Positions 1 to 7,259 of a stretch of 64,000 nucleotides of DNA are shown here, in pieces (position 1 is the stretch's first letter; every line of letters starts with the position of its first letter). The notes beneath the pieces are model-generated. The model had not been told where the DNA came from and made no database searches. It saw nothing but the letters and a program-made list of their open reading frames with translations. Source of the stretch: Bacillus thermotolerans (GTDB taxonomy: Bacteria > Bacillota > Bacilli > Bacillales > Domibacillaceae); assembly GCF_000812025.2 (NCBI RefSeq), contig NZ_JWJE02000001.1, positions 1 through 64,000 of the forward strand, in the 5' to 3' direction. The position numbers and the translations under genes are program-made.

Positions 1-2
1 GA

Positions 3-215
3 AAAGTCGTTACACCGGACTTATACATTGCCTGCGGTATTTCGGGCGCGATCCAGCACTTGGCGGGAATGTCCAACTCCAAAGTGATTGTTGCCATCAA
101 CAAGGATCCAGAGGCGGAAATTTTTAAAGTAGCAGACTATGGCATTGTCGGAGACTTGTTTGAAGTCGTGCCGCTTTTAACAGAAGAATTTGAAAAAATC
201 AAGGCCGCTGTATAA
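3..215 (+). CDS. etfA: Electron transfer flavoprotein alpha subunit, C-terminal fragment
   Basis: This is the last 70 codons of a gene cut by the left window edge; the reading frame begins at base 3 and ends with TAA at 213-215. The visible part includes [19 protein letters not shown] and the motif [11 protein letters not shown], which are the FAD-binding signature of the EtfA C-terminal domain. The EtfA/EtfB dimer carries electrons from acyl-CoA dehydrogenases to the quinone pool. The acyl-CoA dehydrogenase gene directly downstream fits that partnership. A small imperfect hairpin overlaps the stop codon (about 201-222) but lacks a T-run, so transcription may continue into the next gene. Confidence 0.93.
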   Translation, partial: KVVTPDLYIACGISGAIQHLAGMSNSKVIVAINKDPEAEIFKVADYGIVGDLFEVVPLLTEEFEKIKAAV

Positions 216-266
216 TAGCGGTCTTATAGCTGGGAAGATACGGACAGAGAACAGAGGGAGGCCGCT

Positions 267-1415
267 ATGAATTTCGAACTGGATGAAGATATTCAATTTC
301 TAAAGCGAAACGTGAGAGACTTTATTCAAAATGAGGTCGAGGACGTTGCAATGCAAATTGAGAGCGAAGACAAAATTCCAAGCCGAATCGTAGAGATGTC
401 TAAAGAGCTCGGACTCTTTGGTCTCAGCATTCCTGAAAAGTACGGAGGGCTCGGCATCGGCATGGTGGGGAAGTGTGCCTTGTATGAGGAGATTGGGGCC
501 ACTCATAATGGCTACACCACTCTAATTGGCGCCCATACCGGCATTGGGACGGTCGGCATTGTCGAAATGGGGAATGAAGAACAGAAGCGGAAATACTTGC
601 CTGATATGGCGGCTGGTGACCGTATTGGCGCCTTCGCCTTAACTGAACCATCTGCGGGCTCTAATGCAACTAATTTAAAAACAGCAGCCATTAAAAAGGG
701 CGATAAGTATATTTTAAATGGCACGAAACATTACATTACAAACGCTGTAGAAGCCGACGTTTTTACCGTTATGGCTGTTACTGATCCATCTGAGGGAGCG
801 AAGGGAATTACTTCTTTTATCGTGGAGAAGGGCTTTCCCGGCTTTCGCGTCGGCGCGGTGGAGGAAAAAATGGGGCTGCGCGGCTCTCACTCAGCGGAAG
901 TGATCATGGAAGACTGTGAAGTGCCTGCAGAGAATGTATTAAGTGAAGAAGGCCGAGGGTATGTCAATGCTTTAAAGATATTAGCTAATGGCAGAGCGGG
1001 ACTGGCTGCACGGAACTTAGGTTCCTGTCAAAAGCTGCTGGATTTATCGGTCCGCTATGCTCAGGAGAGGGTTCAATTTGATGTCCCTATTATTGAACAT
1101 CAGGCGGTTGCTCATATGCTCTCTGAAATGGCAGTAGATATTGAAGCACTCCGCTCTTTTACGTACCGGGTCGCCTGGATGGTAGATGAAGGAAAGAAAA
1201 TTATAAAAGAAGCTGCGATGCTGAAGCTGTTCGGCTCTGAAGTATATAATCGCGTAGCCGATAAGGCTGTACAGGTTCACGGGGGGATCGGCTATATTTC
1301 TGATTATCCGATTGAACGCTTTTATCGCGATGCACGAATTACAAGGATTTATGAAGGAACATCAGAAATTCAGAAAAACATTATTGCTGCACAGCTGAAC
1401 AAAGAATACAGCTGA
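267..1415 (+). CDS. Acyl-CoA dehydrogenase
   Basis: The 382-residue protein has the length and domain order of the acyl-CoA dehydrogenase family: N-terminal helical, middle beta and C-terminal helical domains. It oxidises acyl-CoA to trans-2-enoyl-CoA with FAD and passes electrons to ETF. Signature 1 (AFALTEPSAGSNA) lies near residue 120 and signature 2 (QVHGGIGYISDYPIERFYRD) near residue 335. The likely catalytic base is Glu363 in IYEGTSEIQ, the position used by short- and medium-chain enzymes. The ATG follows a clear GAGGGAGG ribosome site. Its place between etfA and an enoyl-CoA hydratase points to fatty acid or branched-chain acyl oxidation; the exact chain-length preference cannot be read from sequence. 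Confidence 0.95.
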   Translation: MNFELDEDIQFLKRNVRDFIQNEVEDVAMQIESEDKIPSRIVEMSKELGLFGLSIPEKYGGLGIGMVGKCALYEEIGATHNGYTTLIGAHTGIGTVGIVEMGNEEQKRKYLPDMAAGDRIGAFALTEPSAGSNATNLKTAAIKKGDKYILNGTKHYITNAVEADVFTVMAVTDPSEGAKGITSFIVEKGFPGFRVGAVEEKMGLRGSHSAEVIMEDCEVPAENVLSEEGRGYVNALKILANGRAGLAARNLGSCQKLLDLSVRYAQERVQFDVPIIEHQAVAHMLSEMAVDIEALRSFTYRVAWMVDEGKKIIKEAAMLKLFGSEVYNRVADKAVQVHGGIGYISDYPIERFYRDARITRIYEGTSEIQKNIIAAQLNKEYS

Positions 1416-1441
1416 AAAATTTGAAAAGATGGGGTGAGAAG

Positions 1442-2224
1442 ATGGCAAACTTTGATACAATCTTAGTGGAAAAGACGGAAGGCGCTGCATTCATTATTAT
1501 CAATCGTCCAGAACAGCGAAATGCTTTAGGGAAAGAAGTGCTCGCCGATATAATGACAGCTTTGGAAGGCCTAAAAAACGATGAAGCTGTGAGTTGTGTT
1601 GTGTTCACCGGACAGGGTGAGAAGTCGTTTGCTGCTGGAGCTGATATTGGCCAGCTGCGAACGCGTACGGCTTTAGATGTGTTTAACCCTCAAGGCATGC
1701 AGGAAGTATACAGCTATATTGAAGCATATGACAAGCCGACAATTGCTATGGTCAACGGCTATGCGCTCGGCGGCGGCTGCGAGCTGGCAATGGCCTGCGA
1801 TATCCGGATAGCTTCCGAACACGCCAAGTTCGGTCTGCCTGAACTTAATCTGGCTATCATACCGAGTGCGGGAGGCACGCAGCGCTTAGCCCGGCTTGTC
1901 GGCAAGGGAAAAGCAATTGAGCTGATTTTAACTGGAAAAATGATTACTGCAGCAGAAGCAAAAGAGATCGGCTTAATTTCGGAAGCTGTACCATTTAATG
2001 AGCTGAAGGCAAAAGCAATGGAAATCGTACAGCAAATTTCCGCAAAAGGCCCGCTGGCTGTAAAAATGGCAAAACTGGCGATCCATGCAGGCTTCGACAC
2101 GGATATGAAGACAGGCCTCACCATTGAAAAGCTCGCACAGGCCATACTCTTTGAAACGGAGGATAAAAATGAAGGCACAAGCGCTTTCCTTGAAAAACGA
2201 CAGCCGCAATTTACCGCAAACTAA
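1442..2224 (+). CDS. Enoyl-CoA hydratase/isomerase (crotonase family)
   Basis: The 260-residue crotonase-fold protein hydrates trans-2-enoyl-CoA to 3-hydroxyacyl-CoA, the step after the upstream dehydrogenase. The oxyanion-hole segment SFAAGADI is present, and both catalytic glutamates of classical hydratases are conserved, one in GGGCELA and one in LPELNLAIIPSAGG. I chose ATG at 1442 over the in-frame TTG at 1421 because GGGGTGAG lies just ahead of it and family members start near this point. The stop codon overlaps the ribosome site of the next gene, which implies translational coupling. Family members catalyse several reactions, so the physiological substrate is inferred from context. Confidence 0.93.
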   Translation: MANFDTILVEKTEGAAFIIINRPEQRNALGKEVLADIMTALEGLKNDEAVSCVVFTGQGEKSFAAGADIGQLRTRTALDVFNPQGMQEVYSYIEAYDKPTIAMVNGYALGGGCELAMACDIRIASEHAKFGLPELNLAIIPSAGGTQRLARLVGKGKAIELILTGKMITAAEAKEIGLISEAVPFNELKAKAMEIVQQISAKGPLAVKMAKLAIHAGFDTDMKTGLTIEKLAQAILFETEDKNEGTSAFLEKRQPQFTAN

Positions 2225-2237
2225 GGAGGAAAAGGTT

Positions 2238-2642
2238 TTGACGCTGGAAGACATTGTGAAGGAGTTTCAGGAATGCCCATTTTTTCACCATCTTGGATTA
2301 GAAGTCATTCGTTTTGAAGAAGGGGATGTATTGCTGAAATTAGAAATGAAAGAGGAGCTGTTGAATACAAACGGCACGATGCATGGAGGGGTGTATGCCT
2401 CGCTGCTTGACTTCGTACAAAGCATGCACTTGCGGTCTGTCACGAAAACTCGCTGCGTAACAACCAGTCTGAATGTTCTTTATGCCGCGCCTGTTATGAG
2501 CGGTACTGTATATGCAGAAGCTGAAATTATTTCTAAAGGATATAAGACCGCCTTTGTTGAAGCGGTTCTGAAGGATGAAACTGGAAAGCTGGTTTCCAAA
2601 GGAACAGGAACATTTAAGCTTATTCGTCCAACGGAAAAATAG
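2238..2642 (+). CDS. PaaI/hotdog-fold acyl-CoA thioesterase
   Basis: This 134-residue protein has the hotdog thioesterase pattern, with LLNTNGTMHGGVYASLLD carrying the conserved HGG and Asp near residues 48-57. Such enzymes hydrolyse acyl- or aryl-CoA and free CoA, which suits a gene at the end of a beta-oxidation operon. An in-frame ORF extends back into the hydratase gene, but the TTG at 2238 is preceded at 8 bases by a perfect AAGGAGG that overlaps the hydratase stop, so I take TTG as the start. The substrate is unknown. Confidence 0.88.
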   Translation: MTLEDIVKEFQECPFFHHLGLEVIRFEEGDVLLKLEMKEELLNTNGTMHGGVYASLLDFVQSMHLRSVTKTRCVTTSLNVLYAAPVMSGTVYAEAEIISKGYKTAFVEAVLKDETGKLVSKGTGTFKLIRPTEK

Positions 2643-2665
2643 GAAAGATCGCTGTCTACGAAGGG

Positions 2666-2705
2666 GACCGCTTCCCTGGAAACTCAAATAGAAGCGGTCT
2701 TTTTA
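2666..2705 (+). terminator. Rho-independent terminator of the acyl-CoA operon
   Basis: A perfect 9-bp stem (GACCGCTTC with GAAGCGGTC) is followed by a run of six T. It lies 24 bases after the thioesterase stop. Confidence 0.9.
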
Positions 2706-2841
2706 TGTGGCTGAATACATAAACAGGAGGACCGGTCTCCAAGAAAGAAACGAGTTAAATACAGGGCTGACTAGGCAGAAAGGAAGGCTGCTGCCGCTTC
2801 TGTACATGCGGCACAGCGGGAGGTCTTAAAGGTCCATACAT

Positions 2842-2877
2842 AAAAAAAGAGGGGGTTTATGATAAGGAAGCCTCCTC
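2842..2877 (-). terminator. Terminator of speD
   Basis: On the minus strand a GAGGAGG/CCCCCTC stem with one mismatch is followed by seven T. It lies just downstream of the speD stop. The bases between this and the previous terminator (2706-2841) hold no gene that I can support. Confidence 0.7.
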
Positions 2878-2889
2878 TTCTTCGGTCGA

Positions 2890-3711
2890 TTACTTCTTAG
2901 CGGGAGCGGAATAATTCTGTCCATAGAAGATCTCATCCATCTCTGTTTGCAGTTTATTTGTGATTTCTTCTATTTCTTCTGGTTCTAAGTCGTCTGTCGT
3001 ATGCCCGAATAAATAGTTATCCAAGTCAAATTCCCTCAGCTTACATTTCGTATGGAAAATGTTTTGCTGGTATACATTTACATCAATCATGTCATATTCA
3101 TTCTTTACTTCCTCAGGAATGTAATTTTGAATAGAATTGATATCATGATCAATAAAGAGTTTCTGGCCTTCCTTATCTCTCGTAAAGCCTCGTACACGGT
3201 AATCAATCGTCATGATATCTGTGTCAAATGAATGAATTAAATAGTTCAGCGCCTTCAGCGGCGAAATTTCCCCACATGTCGAAACATCGATATCGGCACG
3301 GAAGGTGCTGATGCCTTCATACGGATGGTATTCAGGGTACGTATGGACGGTAATATGGCTTTTATCGAGCTGCATAACGACGGAATCAGGAAGAGGTCCC
3401 GGTGATTCATCTAAGGACTCGGCGGGTACTTCAACGATCGGTCCTTCGGAAATTAGTACAGTTACGCTGGCACCTTGTGGCACATAGTCTTGCTTTGCTA
3501 CGTTTAAGACATGGGCGCCAATCATATCTGATACGGTTTTTAAAATATGGGTCAGCCTGTCTGCGTTGTATTGCTCATCAATATATTCAATGTAGGCTTC
3601 ACGTTCTTCCTTCGTTGCTGTATAGCATACATCGTACATATTGAAGCTTAATGATTTAGTTAAGTTATTAAAACCATGCAGTTCAATTCGCTGTTCAGGT
3701 GTAAGTGGCAT
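2890..3711 (-). CDS. speD: S-adenosylmethionine decarboxylase proenzyme (E. coli-type)
   Basis: The 273-residue protein makes decarboxylated S-adenosylmethionine, the aminopropyl donor for spermidine. It aligns by eye with the long E. coli-type SpeD over its full length ([13 protein letters not shown] near the start, [10 protein letters not shown] and [12 protein letters not shown] further on). The self-cleavage site is [13 protein letters not shown], where Ser118 would become the pyruvoyl cofactor. B. subtilis uses a short SpeD/SpeH of about 126 residues, so this is the other class. ATG follows AAGGAG at good spacing. No other polyamine gene is adjacent, so it appears to be a single-gene unit. 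Confidence 0.95.
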   Translation of the reverse strand: MPLTPEQRIELHGFNNLTKSLSFNMYDVCYTATKEEREAYIEYIDEQYNADRLTHILKTVSDMIGAHVLNVAKQDYVPQGASVTVLISEGPIVEVPAESLDESPGPLPDSVVMQLDKSHITVHTYPEYHPYEGISTFRADIDVSTCGEISPLKALNYLIHSFDTDIMTIDYRVRGFTRDKEGQKLFIDHDINSIQNYIPEEVKNEYDMIDVNVYQQNIFHTKCKLREFDLDNYLFGHTTDDLEPEEIEEITNKLQTEMDEIFYGQNYSAPAKK

Positions 3712-3799
3712 ATAGCTAAACTCCTTGTTATTTATGATTAGTGGTTATAATTTACCCATTATTGCTAAAATGAAAACAAGCATCGGGAGGAAACAGCAT

Positions 3800-3837
3800 A
3801 CGAAAAAGCATGCTCCAGGAGGAACATGCTTTTTCGT
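3800..3837. repeat. 13-bp perfect inverted repeat (terminator-like hairpin)
   Basis: ACGAAAAAGCATG at 3800-3812 pairs with CATGCTTTTTCGT at 3825-3837 across a 12-base loop. The A-tract and T-tract within the stem resemble a bidirectional terminator. It sits upstream of speD and downstream of the broken small gene on the same strand, so it may end that transcript. Confidence 0.6.
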
Positions 3838-3952
3838 CCCTATTATACAAGGGCTGCACGCGGAAAATTTGTACTTCCTTTAACCGCATCATTATTTTTC
3901 ACCTGACGAGAAGCATTCAGCTCGTCTCATTACCAGGCTTACTGCTCATCCG

Positions 3953-4168
3953 TTAAAGGGAGTCATAAATCATGTTTATTATCCGCTTCGGTGGAATCCC
4001 ATGAGCCTGCTCTTTACTTGCACTTTCACAAAAAATCACTTTCACCGCTTAAACACTTACTGCTGGAACTTAAATATATCGGTTCCCGACGAGTGTGCCT
4101 TTCGCCAGTAAAGCAAATTTTCCGCCAAGGCTGTGCAATTCATCCTGGGAAGTTACTTGTAAACGCAT
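3953..4168 (-). pseudogene. Small gene interrupted by two in-frame stops
   Basis: From ATG at 4168 one reading frame runs 72 codons to a TAA at 3953. TAA codons interrupt it after residue 32 and again six codons later. The start has AAGGAG 10 bases upstream and a sigma-B-like promoter further up. The first piece begins MRLQVTSQDELHSLGGKFA and ends GTLVGNRYI. The last piece, EQAHGIPPKRIINMIYDSL, still reads like a folded protein, which suggests a formerly intact protein of about 71 residues. I do not recognise the family. It could instead be a real 32-residue peptide followed by non-coding sequence. Confidence 0.5.
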
Positions 4169-4213
4169 GTTTACCAGCTCCTTCTTTCGGTTGTTCCGCC
4201 TTGTGGTTTTATT

Positions 4214-4238
4214 GTACCCGTTTCTTTTTTTTATAAAC
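4214..4238 (-). promoter_or_regulatory. Sigma-B-like promoter for the broken small gene
   Basis: Read on the minus strand, GTTTAT, a 13-base spacer and GGGTAC closely match the Bacillus sigma-B consensus GTTTAA-N12-14-GGGTAT. The expected start site lies about 40 bases before the ATG at 4168. An overlapping TACAAT could serve sigma-A, but its -35 box is poor. Confidence 0.45.
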
Positions 4239-4601
4239 ATTTTCTGCAGTAAAAATAAAAAAATTCGCATTTTTCGATTAATTTTTACAACATTTCTATT
4301 TTAGAAAAAGAAAAATCCTTCTCAAATAAAAAGGCTTATATAGGAAGCGGAGGCCTGATTTCACTTGAAAGTATAGGGTTTTTCAAAATGTCTAATAAAA
4401 GTGTAAAAAATGAAAAACATGGAAAAAGCGGGACGCCGATAAGGGGGCTAGTACTTTTCGTCATTTTTTGTAGAACGAATTTTGTTTTATTTTTCGCAAA
4501 AAACGGTAATTATAGAGGTAAGAACAATAAATTATTGCAAGCAAGTGAATCAATGGGGAAGGGACTATTTTTCAATAATTCATATAAAGGTGGGATTCAT
4601 C

Positions 4602-4703
4602 ATGAAAATCAAAGTAAAAAGCTGGAGAATGTTAACCATGCAGGACAAGTTATCGATTTTAAGAGCAATCAGCCACCGACAAAGAATAAAAAAAGGGGCG
4701 TAA
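4602..4703 (+). CDS. Possible 33-residue basic small protein
   Basis: The ATG at 4602 is preceded at 7 bases by AAGGTGGG, a near-consensus ribosome site, and the TAA is followed 13 bases later by a strong terminator. The peptide starts MKIKVKSWRMLTMQDKLS and ends HRQRIKKGA. It is rich in Lys and Arg with no membrane segment or known motif. The signals around it suggest a transcription unit, but coding status is unproven and it could be part of a regulatory RNA. The rest of the 3712-4985 stretch shows no other supported gene. Confidence 0.4.
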   Translation: MKIKVKSWRMLTMQDKLSILRAISHRQRIKKGA

Positions 4704-4716
4704 TGAAAGAAGTAGG

Positions 4717-4740
4717 GAGGCATAAGCCTCATTTTTTTTT
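4717..4740 (+). terminator. Rho-independent terminator after the 33-codon ORF
   Basis: The stem GAGGC-ATAA-GCCTC is followed by A and then nine or more T. It is a short but strong terminator, and it shows that a plus-strand transcript ends here. Confidence 0.8.
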
Positions 4741-4887
4741 TGCTTTTTTTCCTGAAAGGTGTGCATAAAGAAGCCGTCTAGCGCAATTTGCAGTTGTTTA
4801 TTTCTAATTTTTTATATATAGTTGGATTAATGATTGATTCATAAATTTGTTGCAAAATGATGAATAAAGCAATGTTCCTATAGAACT

Positions 4888-4927
4888 GTTTACCTAGAGG
4901 CAGTGTTTTTTTGTCGTTTTGGTAAAC
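4888..4927. promoter_or_regulatory. Inverted repeat upstream of pncA
   Basis: GTTTACC at 4888-4894 and GGTAAAC at 4921-4927 form 7-bp inverted arms 26 bases apart, about 60 bases before the pncA start. It could be an operator for NAD-salvage control or a leader hairpin. It does not match a binding motif I can name. Confidence 0.3.
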
Positions 4928-4985
4928 GGCATTTACTCGGTACTGGTAAGTAAGTGAAAAACCTCACAATAAAGGGGCAGAGACT

Positions 4986-5531
4986 ATGGAAAAGAAGGCT
5001 TTAATTAATGTAGATTATACAATAGACTTTGTAACTGGGGCGCTTCCTGCAGGGCAGCCCGCTGTGGAGATTGAAGAAAAGGTTGCTTCGCTGACAGAGC
5101 AATTTTTAGCGAATGGTGACTTTGTTGTGCTGGCCATTGACTTGCATACGGAAAATGACCCTTACCATCCAGAGACAAAGCTGTTTCCTCCTCACAATAT
5201 TGAAGGAACAGAAGGAAGAAGGCTGTACGGGAAATTGGAAGATGTATATCAGGCGTACAAGGATTCGGCCAATTTGTATTATATGAACAAAACCCGTTAC
5301 TCGGCTTTTGCCGGTACAGACTTAGATATTAAGCTAAAAGAAAGAGGCATTACTGAATTGCATATCGTTGGAGTATGTACAGATATCTGTATACTTCATA
5401 CAGCGGTAGATGCTTACAATAAAGGTTATTCGATTGTCATTCATCAAAATGCGACGGCAAGCTTCAATCAAGCCGGCCATGAATGGGCTTTGCTTCATTT
5501 TCAAGATTGTCTAGCAGCAAACGTGATTTAA
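4986..5531 (+). CDS. pncA: Nicotinamidase
   Basis: The 181-residue isochorismatase-fold hydrolase converts nicotinamide to nicotinate in NAD salvage. The catalytic triad is Asp10 (NVDYTIDF), Lys102 (MNKTRYSAFAG) and Cys135 (GVCTDICILHTAVDA). The metal-site segment AIDLHTENDPYHPE supplies Asp52, His54 and His61. Length and sequence closely follow B. subtilis PncA. The gene after it encodes the next enzyme, with a 17-base gap, so the two form an operon. Confidence 0.95.
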   Translation: MEKKALINVDYTIDFVTGALPAGQPAVEIEEKVASLTEQFLANGDFVVLAIDLHTENDPYHPETKLFPPHNIEGTEGRRLYGKLEDVYQAYKDSANLYYMNKTRYSAFAGTDLDIKLKERGITELHIVGVCTDICILHTAVDAYNKGYSIVIHQNATASFNQAGHEWALLHFQDCLAANVI

Positions 5532-5548
5532 TGGTGGAGGGAACGAAC

Positions 5549-7024
5549 ATGACTAAGTGTTACGAAGGTGACAGCCTAGCTTTGCACACAGACTTGTATC
5601 AAATTAACATGGCTCAGACGTATTGGAGAGACGGAATTCATGAGAAGAAGGCTGTCTTTGAGCTTTATTTCAGGAAGCTTCCTTTTGGCAATGGGTATGC
5701 GATTTTTGCTGGCCTGGAACGGATTGTACGTTATTTGCAAAGCTTTAAGTTTTCGGCTAATGATATCGAATATTTGCGAGAGGAATTAGGCTATGAGGAG
5801 GACTTTCTGGACTACTTACAAAATATGACGTTCACTGGCACCGTTAAGTCCATGCGTGAAGGAGAAATGGTATTTGGAAATGAACCGATTTTGAGAGTGG
5901 AAGCTCCTCTTGCGCAGGCCCAGATTATTGAGACGGCTCTACTAAATATCGTCAATTACCAAACATTGATCGCAACAAAGGCTTCACGAATTAAGCAAGT
6001 GATCGGCAGCCAGACAGCTATGGAATTTGGCAGCCGGCGGGCTCATGAGATGGATGCCGCTGTTTGGGGCACAAGGGCCGCCTATATTGGCGGTTTCGAT
6101 GGGACCAGTAACGTAAGGGCAGGGAAGCTGTTCAATATCCCCGTCACTGGTACGCATGCGCATTCCTTCGTACAAACGTATAAAGATGAATATACCGCTT
6201 TCCATAAATACGCAGAGAATCATAAAGACTGTGTCTTCCTTGTTGATACGTATGACACGCTGAAGTCTGGTGTGCCTACAGCGATTCGGGTGGCGAAGGA
6301 GCTTGGGGACAAGATTAATTTCATTGGTATCCGGCTGGATAGCGGTGATTTGGCATATTTATCGAAAGAAGCAAGGAGAATGCTGGATGAGGCTGGCTTC
6401 CCTGATGCTCAGATCATTGCGTCCAATGATTTAGATGAATACACAATTATGAATCTGAAGACGGAAGGGGCAAAGATCGACAGCTGGGGAATTGGAACGA
6501 AGCTTATCACCGCTTACGATCAAGCCGCCCTAGGAGCCGTTTATAAACTTGTGTCCATTGAGGGCAAAAATGGAGAAATGGAAGACACGATCAAAATATC
6601 CAGCAATCCGGAGAAAGTGACAACCCCTGGCTTGAAGAAGCTGTATCGAATTGTGAATAAAGTGAATGGCAAGTCTGAGGGAGATTACTTAGCGATGGAA
6701 TATGAAAATCCAGCTGAAGAAGATCACCTGAAGATGTTCCACCCTGTACACACCTTTATTAGCAAGTTCGTGACGAATTTCGAAGCAAGGGATCTTCATG
6801 CCTTAATTTTTAAGGATGGCGAGCTTGTATATGAACTGCCATCTATCCAGGAGATTCAGACTTTCGCAGCGGAGAATTTAGACCTTCTATGGGAAGAGCA
6901 CCGACGTTCGCTGAACCCGGAGGAGTACCCTGTTGATCTGAGTCAGGAGTGCTGGGATAACAAGATGAGAAATATAGAAGAAGTACGTCAAAAAGTAAAA
7001 AATATGACGGTTTTAAACAGTTAA
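5549..7024 (+). CDS. pncB: Nicotinate phosphoribosyltransferase
   Basis: This enzyme joins nicotinate to PRPP to give nicotinate mononucleotide, using the product of PncA. The 491-residue length fits the family (about 490 in B. subtilis). The N-terminal LALHTDLYQINMAQTYW motif, FIGIRLDSGDLAYLS in the barrel and SWGIGTKLITAYD near the phosphate site are all visible. I start at ATG 5549 because GGTGGAGGG lies 8 bases upstream; a longer in-frame ORF runs back into pncA but has no such signal. An inverted-repeat terminator follows. Confidence 0.95.
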   Translation: MTKCYEGDSLALHTDLYQINMAQTYWRDGIHEKKAVFELYFRKLPFGNGYAIFAGLERIVRYLQSFKFSANDIEYLREELGYEEDFLDYLQNMTFTGTVKSMREGEMVFGNEPILRVEAPLAQAQIIETALLNIVNYQTLIATKASRIKQVIGSQTAMEFGSRRAHEMDAAVWGTRAAYIGGFDGTSNVRAGKLFNIPVTGTHAHSFVQTYKDEYTAFHKYAENHKDCVFLVDTYDTLKSGVPTAIRVAKELGDKINFIGIRLDSGDLAYLSKEARRMLDEAGFPDAQIIASNDLDEYTIMNLKTEGAKIDSWGIGTKLITAYDQAALGAVYKLVSIEGKNGEMEDTIKISSNPEKVTTPGLKKLYRIVNKVNGKSEGDYLAMEYENPAEEDHLKMFHPVHTFISKFVTNFEARDLHALIFKDGELVYELPSIQEIQTFAAENLDLLWEEHRRSLNPEEYPVDLSQECWDNKMRNIEEVRQKVKNMTVLNS

Positions 7025-7057
7025 TAGTTATCAGATAAGCTTTAGATAGAACGTTCC

Positions 7058-7100
7058 CTGCCAGCATGGAGAGTCCCTTGTCTGCTGGCAGCTCTTTTTT
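7058..7100 (+). terminator. Terminator of pncA-pncB
   Basis: CTGCCAGCA pairs perfectly with TGCTGGCAG and is followed by CTC and six T. Confidence 0.9.
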
Positions 7101-7171
7101 AATGGATGAGCGAACTTTCTCCGCGAACGTCTGTTGAAGGAAGGAATACATTAATACAAACAGTAAACATT

Positions 7172-7185
7172 TGTAAACGCTTTCA
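7172..7185. promoter_or_regulatory. CcpA cre-like site upstream of methionine gamma-lyase
   Basis: TGTAAACGCTTTCA reads on the other strand as TGAAAGCGTTTACA, which fits the B. subtilis cre consensus with its central CG. It lies about 75 bases before the start of the PLP-enzyme gene, a plausible place for catabolite repression. Binding is inferred from the motif. Confidence 0.65.
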
Positions 7186-7259
7186 TTATTTCTCTCTTCC
7201 TTATATGATGAAGAAGAGGACATTCAAGCTCAAGGTTATACGAAAAGGAGCGGATGGAG

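Noticed and set aside
1759-2178. A 139-codon minus-strand frame inside the enoyl-CoA hydratase gene
   Set aside because: It is antisense to a gene with intact catalytic motifs and has no start signals.
3991-4236. An 81-codon plus-strand frame opposite the broken small gene
   Set aside because: It has no ribosome site and lies antisense to a frame with promoter and start signals.
4388-4768. A 126-codon open frame covering the 33-codon ORF in another frame
   Set aside because: It has no ribosome site, its composition is unlike a folded protein, and it runs through the terminator hairpin.
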